From contig CM049320.1 in NCBI GenBank assembly GCA_026874595.1, positions 5,025,464 through 5,089,463 of the forward strand: a stretch of DNA of 64,000 bases, given 5' to 3'. This stretch comes from Sipunculus nudus (lineage: Eukaryota > Annelida > Sipuncula > Golfingiida > Sipunculidae). The notes beneath the pieces were generated by a model. That model did no database searches, was not told the DNA's origin, and was given only the letters and a program-made list of their open reading frames with translations. The position numbers and the translations under genes are program-made. Below are positions 22,620-33,534 of this stretch, one piece after another (the stretch's first letter is position 1; the number at the start of each line of letters is the position of its first letter).

Positions 22620-24175
22620 AATAAACGGATCCAAAATGAAGCTGAGTGTTCAACTTTGTTTGCATAGGCCTAACCTCCCCGGGCGAGCTTTTACGTGCCA
22701 GATAAGACGATACTGGTTGATTTAAATGGAATTTGGACAGGCGTCGGCCATCACTAGGTCTAATTGAGGGAAGGAAATGTGTATATATTAGGCTCATATT
22801 TAAATTACTGATTAAGCCTAGTTACGATACAATACCTGGTGTAACTGCGGTGATAAAGCGTCCCAACGTATAGGCCCAAATGTTAATTCTGAATATATAC
22901 ACGTGTAGGGCCTACGACTGGCAAATAGGCCTATATAGGCCTATGATTGCTGGTGAAAAAAGTTGAAGTTATAAATGGTATACCTGTATTAGATTTTTCA
23001 GTTGCAATGTACAGATATTTTTGTGTCTATATATTTTGTTATTTACCCTTTTCAATGTCACACATAGGCTATGTAATTTTCCGTCATTTAAGTACGTTAT
23101 TTAAAGAAAATAAATATTTGCACAAAAAATTGAAGTGAAACATGCTTGTTTGTATAGTATATTAGAGTACTATATACCATGCAACCGTGGCTCACTCTGT
23201 AAATTCGATTAAAACAAGTTTTATCCACTACAACGAGATGATAATATCTTCCAATATAGATGTATACTTCGTAAAGTCCTATTATTATATATTCCAGTGT
23301 CCTTATATATGCATTGAAGTGCTGGTTTACAAATATATCTGATAAGTTAAAGAAACAGCTAAATATTACCCGGAAGAGAAGTTGTAGAATAACTATAGTA
23401 CTTCTCTTGCCACACACCAGGAAATGTGTGAGAACAAATCAATGGCCTTCATATCTATGGTCATGAACGACGCACTACATCCTCTATATTCGGAGTTCAG
23501 TTTTTTACCTTCATGCAGGTAAACGCTTATAGATGTAACATTCTGCAGAACTACTTGCTTTAAAAAATCTCTCGTGTCATACAATATAAAACGTTTTAAC
23601 TCACAACACTCTAGGCATTCAATGCTTTGAATTGTGTTTTATCTGCAGAATTATCTGTTTATCATTTGTACATGCCTATTTTTATATTAATAGTGAAATA
23701 CGTTCTGTGTTATTGTTATTTATTTTTTATTTATTTTAATATAAACTGGCACGTTTTAAAATCGTTGGACATACAAATCTGAAATTCGGCATACTGTTAG
23801 ATTTCTCAAGGAACTCCTACCAAATCGAAAACTGGGTCACTGCGACTTCGATATATTAAGGAAAAACCTTAATTTTTTCATTAAAAATCTTTGGTTACAT
23901 TTAAATACTGCCAAGTATGAAAACTGAGGATGTCGTTTTGTTCAGATTTGGTATAATCATTTCTGTATATATTTCCTATATACATGCCAGAAATGGATCA
24001 GTGCAGGGTAATTTGCAGTTGTTATGGGCCCGAACCTAATGCACTCTGTCAAAAATAAGGAAAGATGTTTACTCACCAAACATGATAATTGTTCAAGCTA
24101 TAGGAAGAGCCCATTTCAATTATATCACTATATTAAATTTACTTTTAAATTGTATACCAGAAATTAGGCAAAAAA
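22620..24175. other. Intergenic, no supported gene
   Basis: AT-rich DNA with several AGGCCT palindromes near 22660-22945. A 63-codon frame at 23393-23584 (minus) is protein-like in composition but unrecognised and isolated. Confidence 0.5.
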
Positions 24176-24181
24176 ATAAAA

Positions 24182-24469
24182 GGTATGGTTCTCAGGCACC
24201 GCCCCGTCAATTTTAACCCCCCCCCCCCCCCGCATCAATTATTTTTATTTTGATTTTCATCTTTCAAGAAGGTAAAATAATACAATTTCGATACGATTTC
24301 CTATTGTTATGTAGTGCTTTTACCTGTTTAGAAAGAAGAAATTTGTCATTTTCATGCTTTTCCCTGATCATATGACATTTTTATCGAAACATACAAAAAA
24401 GGTAAAAAATAAAATACCGCCGCACGCATCGATTTCTGAAAAAAAGTGCCTGAGGACCATACCCTTTTT
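24182..24469. mobile_element. About 290-bp TIR element (MITE)
   Basis: The left end GGTATGGTTCTCAGGCAC and the inverse of the right end, GGTATGGTCCTCAGGCAC, differ at one base. The interior is AT-rich, with a C-run at about 24219-24231 and CCGCC motifs near both ends. There is no coding capacity and the superfamily is unknown. Confidence 0.7.
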
Positions 24470-25084
24470 GGCCTTAGATCGAAATTTTGTAACTCTTTTT
24501 TAAGTTATAAGCATAAATGTAAAAACTTATCTGAAGTTAGGTCACTGCGATCTATATTCTCCGAGCCGTGGGACTTGTAAGTACCCTCAGAATAATTTAA
24601 AAAAATTGATACGAAACATCCAGTGTCTAGTGTCCCGAAACCTGGAGTGTTTATTGATTATGACTGGTTTCTTTAATTCCTAAAGACTGGTGGTGTCACC
24701 TACAATTTATTTATTTTTATGCATTTTTCCTTTATTTTGAGACTAATGTGTTTGTGACTACTAATGTGTTTCCTGATGGTTTGGATTGACATATGGATTG
24801 TGAAATTGAATTATATATAGCCTACCTCTAAAATAAGAACTCTGTCGATTTGGGGTCAAGTGGTGATAGGTCAAGGTCACAGGACCCACTTCTTTAAAAG
24901 ATTGTGCATGCATTTTAAGCCAAAGTTTTCATCCCAAATCTTCCATCTTCCAGACTTTGCTCACCTGAAAATAGTGGAAGAACGGTATTGATTTTGGGGT
25001 TAACAATCAAAGGTCAGGGTCCACATATTTGTTTCCAGATGATAGCTCCAGGTTGGATTGAAATATTGGTTTGAAACTTGACTT

Positions 25085-25310
25085 ATATGTGGCACATATA
25101 TATCCACCCTTACCTATAAATTGACAAATGCTGCACATATTTGTCGATCCTTTTTCTGACTTGGCACATGTGGAACATATATGTCCATCTTTTCCTATAT
25201 TAAAACATGCTGCAAATATATGTGTATTTTTCCTATATTGATACATGCGGCACATACTAGTATATTTCGATCTTTTTCTAAATCAATACATGCGGCAAAT
25301 ATATTTACAT
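25085..25310. repeat. Short tandem array of about 50-bp units
   Basis: About five diverged units carry (G/C)GGCACATAT, TCGATC/TCCATCTTTT and CTATATTGATACATG. The spaced Cys codons read on the minus strand come from this repetition. Confidence 0.55.
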
Positions 25311-25937
25311 ATATTGCTGGCCCTAAAGTGACGGTGACCCTGGCCCTGCTCTTTCCAAAAGTATATTCTTCATTACCCTTAAAACCTAGGGTCAGAGTGA
25401 GGGCACTGCAGTCCAATTCTGAATTTCGTATATTCTGTACGTATAAGAAAGGAGTCATCTACGTCTGCAATCGAGGCCTTCACGGTATATAATAATTGAT
25501 ACACGTTAATTTTTAAGCGCCCTGTACCACCCATTACATGGTAAAACGTGCTAGATTATAAATATAATAAGGGCACCTGCTTTGTACATTGATTAGTATT
25601 GTTATAATAATATTTATAGTTTGGTATTAATTTAAGAGTGTGTTTAAATTCAAATGATCAACTGAGAACATTTGTGTTTGACCCCAATATATATATATCG
25701 CATCCTGAGGTATAGTCCGGGGATATCTGAATGGTTGATGTAGGTTTTTTTAATTGAAATTTGACACAGAAGTTCAACGTGGGGACATCTGTGACATTCA
25801 GACATTTTAAGCTTTTTCAATCGTTTTCTAAATGACATTAATTGTTTACGAGTTGTCCGCGAGATGGCAGCGTTCTGTTCACAACATGAAATGGAAAATT
25901 CACGCTTTTTTAGGCAGCTGGATGATCCATGCATGAC

Positions 25938-25940
<3 letters not shown>

Positions 25941-26005
<65 letters not shown>
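25941..26005. repeat. (AT)n microsatellite
   Basis: More than 60 bases of alternating A/T, beginning just after GCATGACGCC. Confidence 0.95.
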
Positions 26006-26013
<8 letters not shown>

Positions 26014-26099
26014 TTTCGCCTCATACACAAGAATTGATATTAACATTAACATTATTTCAATATTACATATAATATATTACAAATATAAAATTTTGATTA

Positions 26100-26640
26100 A
26101 CATTAATTAACTCTATCAAGAGCCCTTCGGTCAGCAGCTAAAATTTACTGATCGTGCCATTTACAAAATCGGGCACTCCGTGTGTTGTTGGCCCGAAAAT
26201 GTGGAATGACCTACCAGATAAGCTGCGTTTACCGGGGGCGCGGTATGCCGTATGTGGATTGCGGCAGCGGAACGCGGTATCCGGAATGCGGTATAGTTTC
26301 GCGTGGGGCATTTATCGGGTGGGCGATAAAATACTGCTTTAAATACATCAACCCAGCTGATATACCATTTATCTCTGTGAGCTATACTGATATAATTAAG
26401 GTCACGTTGAAGCCCGGTCAGGTGCTATACCGCGCGCGGTATGCGAATCAAATTCTCCCCTGAAAATTCCATTCTACCGCGCGTTTCATACCGCATACAG
26501 CGGGCCCGGTAAACGCTTTATCATAAAACAACTAGGCTTATCGCATATCGCATACCGCGCGCCCGATAGACGCAGCTTAAGAAAAGCCACCAGACTCAGA
26601 CTTTAAAAGTTAACTAAAAACATTTTTGTTCTTTGATTAT
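26100..26640 (+). mobile_element. LINE ORF2 3' fragment, split by a TIR element
   Basis: The stretch VVGPKMWNDLPDKL (about 26178-26226) matches the C-terminal 'GPKLWNSLP' signature of CR1/L2/Jockey-type reverse transcriptases. LRSAAKIY precedes it in another frame. Beyond the insertion the reading resumes as RKATRLRL followed, after a stop, by KLTKNIFVL, also typical of that tail. Frameshifts and stops make it inactive. It is interrupted at 26222-26576. Confidence 0.7.
26222..26576. mobile_element. Palindromic TIR element rich in GCGGTATGC motifs
   Basis: The ends GCTGCGTTTACCGGG and (inverse of the right end) GCTGCGTCTATCGGG form inverted repeats that continue into GCGCGGTATGC. The motif GCGGTATG and its complement recur at least six times inside. 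TAA and TTAA flank the ends, compatible with a 3-bp TWA target as in PIF/Harbinger elements, but this is not proved. The LINE reading continues on both sides, so this is a clean insertion. Confidence 0.7.
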
Positions 26641-26680
26641 CATATGCCTATTTATTTTTAAACATTTTCATAGGCGGTTG

Positions 26681-26785
26681 AGACGGGGGGTGGGGGTGGG
26701 GGTGGGGTGGGGGGGGGATGGAGGGGTCATGACCCCCCGTCTGATTGAAGAAGGGGGGGGGTATCATATGATATCCCCCCTCCTG
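26681..26785. repeat. G-rich tract with near-palindrome
   Basis: GGGGTGGGGGTGGGG-type runs, then GGTATCATATGATATCC flanked by a G-run and a C-run. It could form a quadruplex or hairpin. Confidence 0.6.
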
Positions 26786-27687
26786 ATTTTACACCAGGAA
26801 ATCTAAACCATCCCTATGTTGTATGTGGGCATTCGGTTGTAGGCCTATTAGCAGGTATCACTTTTTTATTGGGTACAGGGGGCCAAGTCAACCTAAAATG
26901 AAACTTATCAACGCTGTTAGTCGATCAAGTACTGTACTCCACTGTACAAACCCAGCTGAGGGCATGGTTGGATATAAAGTTTTTTACGACAGAAGCGGAG
27001 TATTCGACTTCAGCGAGTTTGACCCAAGGTGGCTTTATATATATAGATACATGATAACGAATTAGGTCTGATGTAATTAATGCTTCTCTTGATAAACTAA
27101 TGAGATTTTTTAGTAAATGCTCATCACTATAAACTATTTAGGTCCTATTTAAAAATACTCCTCATGATCAACTCATTCGGTCTTATCTACTAAATGCTTA
27201 CAATATCATTGATGGTAAACTTATTAGGCCTTCTTACATTGCCAATGGACCTATACCCCGTAAATGAACACACTTTCATCTTTTTTTTTATATCTTTTCT
27301 TGTGTTTTTTTTATCTTTTCTTGGTTCACAGATGTGTGTTATAGGATTCTAGCAGATGTATGTGTGTGTGTGCGTGTGTGACGTGTTTTCTGGTCTCCCA
27401 CACATACCTCTGTTTTTCTCCACTTTGTGTTGCCATGGAGTAATAAATTAAACGTCATGACTTGTGCTTTCCTACCACCGTCCCAGTCAGGCAGGCAACC
27501 AAGAAATACGACTAAAAACGCATCCATCAGGGTCATAAGGTCATGTAAATCTACATAAATAATCAAGTTTTTTTTCTTTCTTTCTTCAGGGAAATGGTAT
27601 GCATTTTGACGTAATGAATCAAGTTTTATTCATGCTTTTCTGAAGGTTTATGATCTGACAATGGCCCATGCGTGTCTGCTGTATGAG

Positions 27688-27777
<90 letters not shown>
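27688..27777. repeat. (CT)n then (TA)n microsatellite
   Basis: About 72 bases of CT repeats with one interruption, followed by a short TA tract. Confidence 0.95.
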
Positions 27778-28452
27778 GTACGTTATATATATCGTTCTAC
27801 CTGTTTGTCTAACTAATATCTATATAAAGTATAATATAATATATTATAATTTAATATAATATAATATAAGATTAGAATAATATAGTATAATATAATATAA
27901 TTTAATATATCTAGTTTATAAGTTACAGATGATAATTATAATTGTTAAATTTGAATGGGATTTCTAGCTTTATATAAATATATATACTTAGAACATTAAA
28001 TACTAATGGCAAAGGAATGTTCAAGATAGTCATTTAGGTATTTTGCATAAAATCTTTCTGGCTATGTAAAAAAATATGCATGGACCTCTGCACGATTCAG
28101 TTAATGGTTGCGTGAGATATTTTTTCCTTTCCTTTTGTATTTTCATAACGTATATGAAATATATAAAGTATATAAAGAATATTTGACCGATCCTATTTTT
28201 GTGTGACTTTTTCTTTCCTCATATTTCTGTCTCATGTATGAAGTAATAATTATAAAAGTTAAGTGTACAGTATACGCTGGTGATGCACATATATTCCACA
28301 TACATGAAATTATGACAAGTGGTTTATTGTCTCATTTGAGTGTCATCTGAATGTTTGGAAGTTGGTCCTCAGGTCTTGTTTTCCAGATTTAAACCTCTGT
28401 TCTGCAGTTGGTTTTCTCATATGGAAGCGGGTCATTGAAACCATTGATATAG

Positions 28453-29140
28453 TCGAGTCCACACCATCCGAGTCCAAGTCCAGCAACTCGAGTCCGAGTC
28501 CAAGTCCGAGTCCAGCAACTCGAGTCCGAGTCCAAGTCCAAGTCCAGCAACTCGAGTCCGAGTCCAAGTCCGAGTCCAGCAACTCGAGTCCGAGTCCAAG
28601 TCCAAGTCCAGCAACTCGAGTCCGAGTCCAAGTCCGAGTCAAGCAACTCGAGTCCGAGTCCAAGTCCAAGTCCAGCAACTCGAGTCCGAGTCCAAGTCCA
28701 AGTCCAGCAACTCGAGTCCGAGTCCAAGTCCAAGTCCAGCAACTCGAGTCCGAGTCCAAGTCCGAGTCCAGCAACTCGAGTCCGAGTCCAAGTCCGAGTC
28801 CAGCAACTCGAGTCCGAGTCCAAGTCCGAGTCCAAGTCCAAGTCCAGCAACTCGAGTCCGAGTCCAAGTCCAAGTCCAGCAACTCGAGTCCAAGTCCGAG
28901 TCCGAGTCCAGCAACTCGAGTCCAAGTCCGAGTCCAGCAACTCGAGTCCGAGTCAAAGTCCGAGTCCAGCAACTCGAGTCCGAGTCCAAGTCCGAGTCCA
29001 GCAACTCGAGTCCAAGTCCAAGTCCGAGTCCAGCAACTCGAGTCCGAGTCCAAGTCCGAGTCCAGCAACTCGAGTCCGAGTCCAAGTCCAGCAACTCGAG
29101 TCCGAGTCCAAGTCCGAGTCCTTGAGGTTCGAGTCCAAGT
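28453..29140. repeat. 32-bp minisatellite of GAGTCC/AAGTCC hexamers
   Basis: About 21 units, each made of CAGCAACTC plus four hexamers of GAGTCC or AAGTCC. The hexamer pattern varies between units, and a few lack one hexamer or gain one. Several frames on both strands stay open (up to about 270 codons) only because the unit lacks stop triplets. Confidence 0.9.
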
Positions 29141-29377
29141 CCACCTTCTTTGAGTCCGTGTCATCTAGAACCGGAGTCCAATAAGATCGCACTTATATGT
29201 TTTTTTTTGTTAACAGTTTGCCCAGGTGTATAAATGACTTAATAGCATATGTGACAGCCTTCTTTCAAAGCTTGACTGGAGGCGTGTTTGGTATTAGAGC
29301 GTTTTAGATGTATCTGTAATGAAGCTTTGACTAACACTTAAAATACACTCATACAAAGCATGTATGTGACATGACAG

Positions 29378-29555
29378 TTTTGACTTGTCTCTACCGTCCA
29401 GCCTATAATTATCGGTGAATCGTGTAAAGGCCTCCTTGTTATAATAGAGTAATAATAAGGGAATAAAGTTTTGACTTGTCTGTACCGTCCAGCCTATAAT
29501 TACTGGTGAATCGTTTAAAGGTCTCCTTGTTATAACAGAGTAATATGACAAGGAA
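29378..29555. repeat. 90-bp tandem duplication
   Basis: The block from GTTTTGACTTGTCT through CTCCTTGTTATAA occurs at 29378 and again at 29468, with only a few substitutions. This indicates a fairly recent duplication. Confidence 0.75.
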
Positions 29556-29762
29556 CAGTCTGAATACCGGGTTAATATAATCAAAACCATAAATGTATTG
29601 CCTTGGTCTCCTTACATGATACAAAAAGATAAACTGAACATTTGGTACAAACCCAGATAAAGGCCTTAATACCATATAACATGTTTTAAAAATAAAGACC
29701 CACTCAAGTGGGTGAAGAATAAGGTCCGAGAGGTTTAGGGTATAATATACATACCAGTCTCG

Positions 29763-29832
29763 AGAAAGAGAGATAGAGAGGGAAGGGGGGAGGGGGAAGA
29801 GGGAGGGAGAGAGGAAGGTTGAGTGGGTGGGT
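29763..29832. repeat. Purine-rich low-complexity tract
   Basis: Almost pure A/G on the plus strand (GAGA and GGGAGG runs) ending in GTGGGTGGGTGGGTG. It could form triplex or G-quadruplex DNA. Confidence 0.6.
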
Positions 29833-30747
29833 GGGTGTGAAGCCCACCAACTTCAGTCATTTGGTTTCGCCTTCATTAAAAAACAACAGCACCTGACTGA
29901 TACGTGTAAATTATCTGGAAAGCAAACAAACCTTGTGGCGAAACGGGTGTGATTACATTTTAATCGTTTCAGTGACCAGAGTCCTTTAAGTATCATCCCC
30001 AATCCAATCCCATCCTGTAGAAATAGAACTGTCCAACGAATTTGTCCACGCATTGTTTCTGTTTTTTTCTTAATATTAGCTAAACTGCTGCCGATTACAA
30101 TCTGACGTGTACTGTATTAAAAGCTTTGTGATTTTCCGAAACATTTTGAATTTTTTAATATTAAATAAAAATAGTTTTATATATTATGCTATATCTCAGC
30201 CATTTTAGTTCAAAACATTCAATTTTCACTATATGGATGGATGTTTTTTAGTTTCCTATAATACTTATTTTTATTTATTTTTAATTTTATCGGAAGCATT
30301 TAATTGGAATTTTTTTTAAATAAATATATTTTCGTACATTTGAAACTTGAATACCTTATAAAATCAAACTGTTCTTATAGATCTTAAAACCATTATAAGT
30401 TCGTGTGAATGGGAGTTGTGACATTTACATGTTCACAGTTGGGTGGTGATGCATGCCGGGACGGCTGGGAGGGACAGGCAGGGACGTGGCGCGTGAAGGT
30501 ACGGTCTCAGTATAGAGCGGTCAAGTAAAACGTCAACAGCAAAGGTGTTTTAGGAAAACATACCGGTGATGACGTATACACCACAAAACCCAACCACCCC
30601 GTCATGACGACCATCTTTATGATCCCTGCTTTGACAACTTGTACGTCACAAATGTGCAGTCTGACCCTCTAATTATTACCAATAGCTGGTCCTGGTCAGC
30701 ACTACATAACGTGTGGGGGAGACCTATCTTGTTATTTTTGTCGGAAT

Positions 30748-30862
30748 CTATGCCTATTACCGGTACCTCCCTATTAACGGGCACCTCTCTGTTTAGGCTC
30801 CTTCATTTTATCGGCACCTTCCTTTTGCCAGTACCTACCTATTACTGGGACTTCCCTATTAC
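30748..30862. repeat. Degenerate short tandem repeat (CTATTACCGGTACCTCC-like)
   Basis: Five or six degenerate units of roughly 16-24 bases, including CTATTACCGGTACCTCC, CTATTAACGGGCACCTC, TATCGGCACCTTCC and TATTACTGGGACTTCC, followed by a C-run. Confidence 0.45.
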
Positions 30863-31721
30863 GTATACCCCCCCCCCCCCACCACATTTAGACTTGCCCA
30901 TTCAGGTGATCCCCCTCATGGCCTCGCGGCCACCTAGAGACGGGCTTGTGGATGTGGGTTCTGAATGGAACGAGGAAAGTGTAATCATTCTACTTTTTCC
31001 CATGTATTACTAGGCCATCACTGAAAAGCTCAAGCACTTATGGAGGATCAGCCACGGCCAAGTCCCCCTGAACAAAGATTTAAAGGTTTTAATAATAATT
31101 ATTATTATTATAATTGCCACTTAGGCCGCTCTGACAGCTTTGTTCCCTAATCCAGAGGACCATGCCTTTTACAGAAAATTTATGGTGACTTAACTGTCAT
31201 TGTAAGAACACCTGCAAACACACCTGAATACCCGCTGTAACTCTTATGCAATAATAATAAGTGCTTTGACGACGTTGCGCAAGATGGGCTCAATGACCAC
31301 CACTGGCGCTAGTAGGAGCCTTCTTTAATCCACCCAATGGTTACTAACACCGTGTCATTCTGTAAATATTATGCAATTGAGCGTTTTTTTTCATTAAATT
31401 TGACTTCATGAGTCAATATTTATATTCAAATTATGATTTATTACTTTTGAAACCGAAACTTGAGTTCAGTCAGTTGGGTGTGTGTTAGTGTGGGGGGGGG
31501 GGGGGGGGGGAGGGCAGTGGAGGTCTAATTCTTGGAGAAAATGCTTTTCAAGCCAAGCCGAAGCCTGAAATATGTGCACAACGCCGCAGTTTTCCCACAA
31601 CCCCTGAATGGTATATAAAAAAAAGAGTCCTGATCAAAGTTCACTGAGGTGTATATTTCTGTTAAGATAATATTTGTACATCTCCGAAACCTTTCAAGCT
31701 GTATTTAGGTTAATGGAATGA

Positions 31722-31922
31722 CGTATATGTTTATCTGGCACGCACCAGCAAGATCTTGTTAGGGCTAAAGCCGATGTACACATGTTTGAAAGAGCCACAA
31801 GACTAAGCAGGTCGCCTGAAACTGTGTATGAGTTTATCCCTCAATGTACCCAAGAAGAAAACAAACTTGTGCTGAAAGAATACGCTCAGAGCCTCGCATT
31901 ACCTGTAGTCAACCATGCATGA
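31722..31922 (+). other. Unrecognised open stretch (possible exon or gene fragment)
   Basis: A 66-codon stop-free frame in otherwise stop-rich DNA. It has a plausible acceptor GCACCAG| at 31748 followed by QDLVRAKADVHMFERATRLS and RSPETVYEFIPQCTQEENKL. The composition is protein-like, but no family was recognised and no neighbouring exon was found. Confidence 0.25.
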
Positions 31923-33534
31923 AACTCCATGGTACTCAACACAGTCTGATATCGTAAATATCTTCATTATCTACGTGTATCCGATGTGCCTCACTTAGAC
32001 CCCTTAGAAATTTCATCTCGTAATTTAAGAACTTTTTAGAGGAGATTTTGATACCATCGATGGTGTAGGAAAATCACATCTTTGCGTTCATGATGCTTTT
32101 TGTGTGCTTACGATAAACATAAACATTTTGACCCCTTAGTGGTCCGGGCACGTGAACCGCTTCGCCTACTGTAAGCATTTCCATCTCTACAGAGGGCCTT
32201 ATCCGTAATTCTTTATACTTCATTTGTTCGTATTTATGATGTATTACGACGTTTAATGTTACATTTGCTCTGATTGCAACATGATGTGGACAGATTCATT
32301 CATTTTCTTGCACGCAGTTCACCGTTGGCATGTCGGTATTATACAAACATGCCTTTGCTACACGTCAGCCGATTACGTGAGCGAAGTAGTTTGTACCTAC
32401 TGACACTTCAATCTACTGGTCATTTCACGCGCAGCAACTGAAACTGTCACGGTACACCGGAATACGTATTCCTCCCTGTCCAAAATATAGCACTAAGTTT
32501 TTACAGGACATGGTTCACGTGATTATATAGGTGAAGCGTCACCAGTGACCCCGGGGTCAGCCATGTGTTCATAAGAGCCCACGCCTTCATGGGTGCATGC
32601 ATTTGCAACTTCATTGTACAAGAAAAAATGTTTATTGGCACAGAGGCAGAGAGACTGCATGAACGAGTTGGCTTGGTGTGGAGAGATGTGATTTCAACTT
32701 GGACGAGATGATAGCCTGTCTCTAACTTGTGATAAGTACAACGTTCTATATGTCATCTGCGTTCGTGCGTAGAGTGAAAAATCTATGACGCAGCATGTTT
32801 CTGCTTCATACAAGTAATACATCGCTTCAGAAGAACGGGTGTGCTTTATACCAGGATATCTGATACCTATGGGTTACTGGAAGTGAATGATCACGCACAC
32901 GTCATATATCAAGATTCACTGGGATCATGCTTCCAGGCTTCTTTAATTACCGGTAATTATGTTAATTCACGCTCGGAAGACATGTTTTTTTTACTGATGA
33001 GGAAAATGACGTCACATACTGAGGAATAAATGTCGTCAAGTTGAAAATATAAACATTGGTGCCGCCTTCTATCGCACAGTGAGTGAGACTAGGAAAACCG
33101 TGCCAGAGTGGAAAGAATAATTTTAGTTTCGCTCATATTTTTTAAACAGATTAAAGTGATCACAGTTGGTTGATCGGCCCGGCTTTAATTACACCGTAGG
33201 TCTCCGTCCATGTTGAAGACCGTTTGTATTTCGCTTCTGCACAGGACTCCATAATATTATAGTGCCAAAACATCGCGACCAAGTATATGATAATCAAAGC
33301 AAACCAAAGTTGAGACCAAAGGCAAAAACGCAGTTTAACGCATAAACTGACTTCGATGTAGAAACATATATCAAACAACTACGAAGAAAATTGATTCCAG
33401 AAGTTAATTTTCTGATTTTGTTTTCTTTTTCCATTGAAAGTAGGTTTGAATACAGATCTCGTCTATTCTTAATACGCCACCAAAATTACATGCATCGAAA
33501 AACATTCAAGTCTTTTGCATATACTTGCAACAAT

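Larger units (their letters stand above)
29840..33534. other. Intergenic upstream of UGT
   Basis: Apart from the degenerate repeat near 30750-30860, a G-run at 31492-31511 and the open stretch at 31722-31922, nothing is recognised. The roughly 500 bases before the UGT start should hold its promoter, but no clear TATA box or other motif set was identified. Confidence 0.5.

Noticed and set aside
22204-22797. 197-codon minus-strand frame
   Set aside because: Lies largely in the composite repeat, with no recognisable domain and low-complexity hydrophobic stretches.
23393-23584. 63-codon minus-strand frame as an exon
   Set aside because: Protein-like in part, but there is no homology, no convincing splice sites and no neighbouring exons.
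25007-25255. Zinc-finger-like small protein
   Set aside because: The cysteine spacing is produced by the tandem DNA repeat.
28343-29164. Overlapping 263- and 273-codon frames on opposite strands
   Set aside because: Both come from the 32-bp minisatellite; neither contains non-repetitive coding sequence of note.
33391-33534. Longer UGT N-terminus starting at 33391
   Set aside because: It would bury the signal peptide behind 48 unrelated residues. The paralogue has no matching extension.
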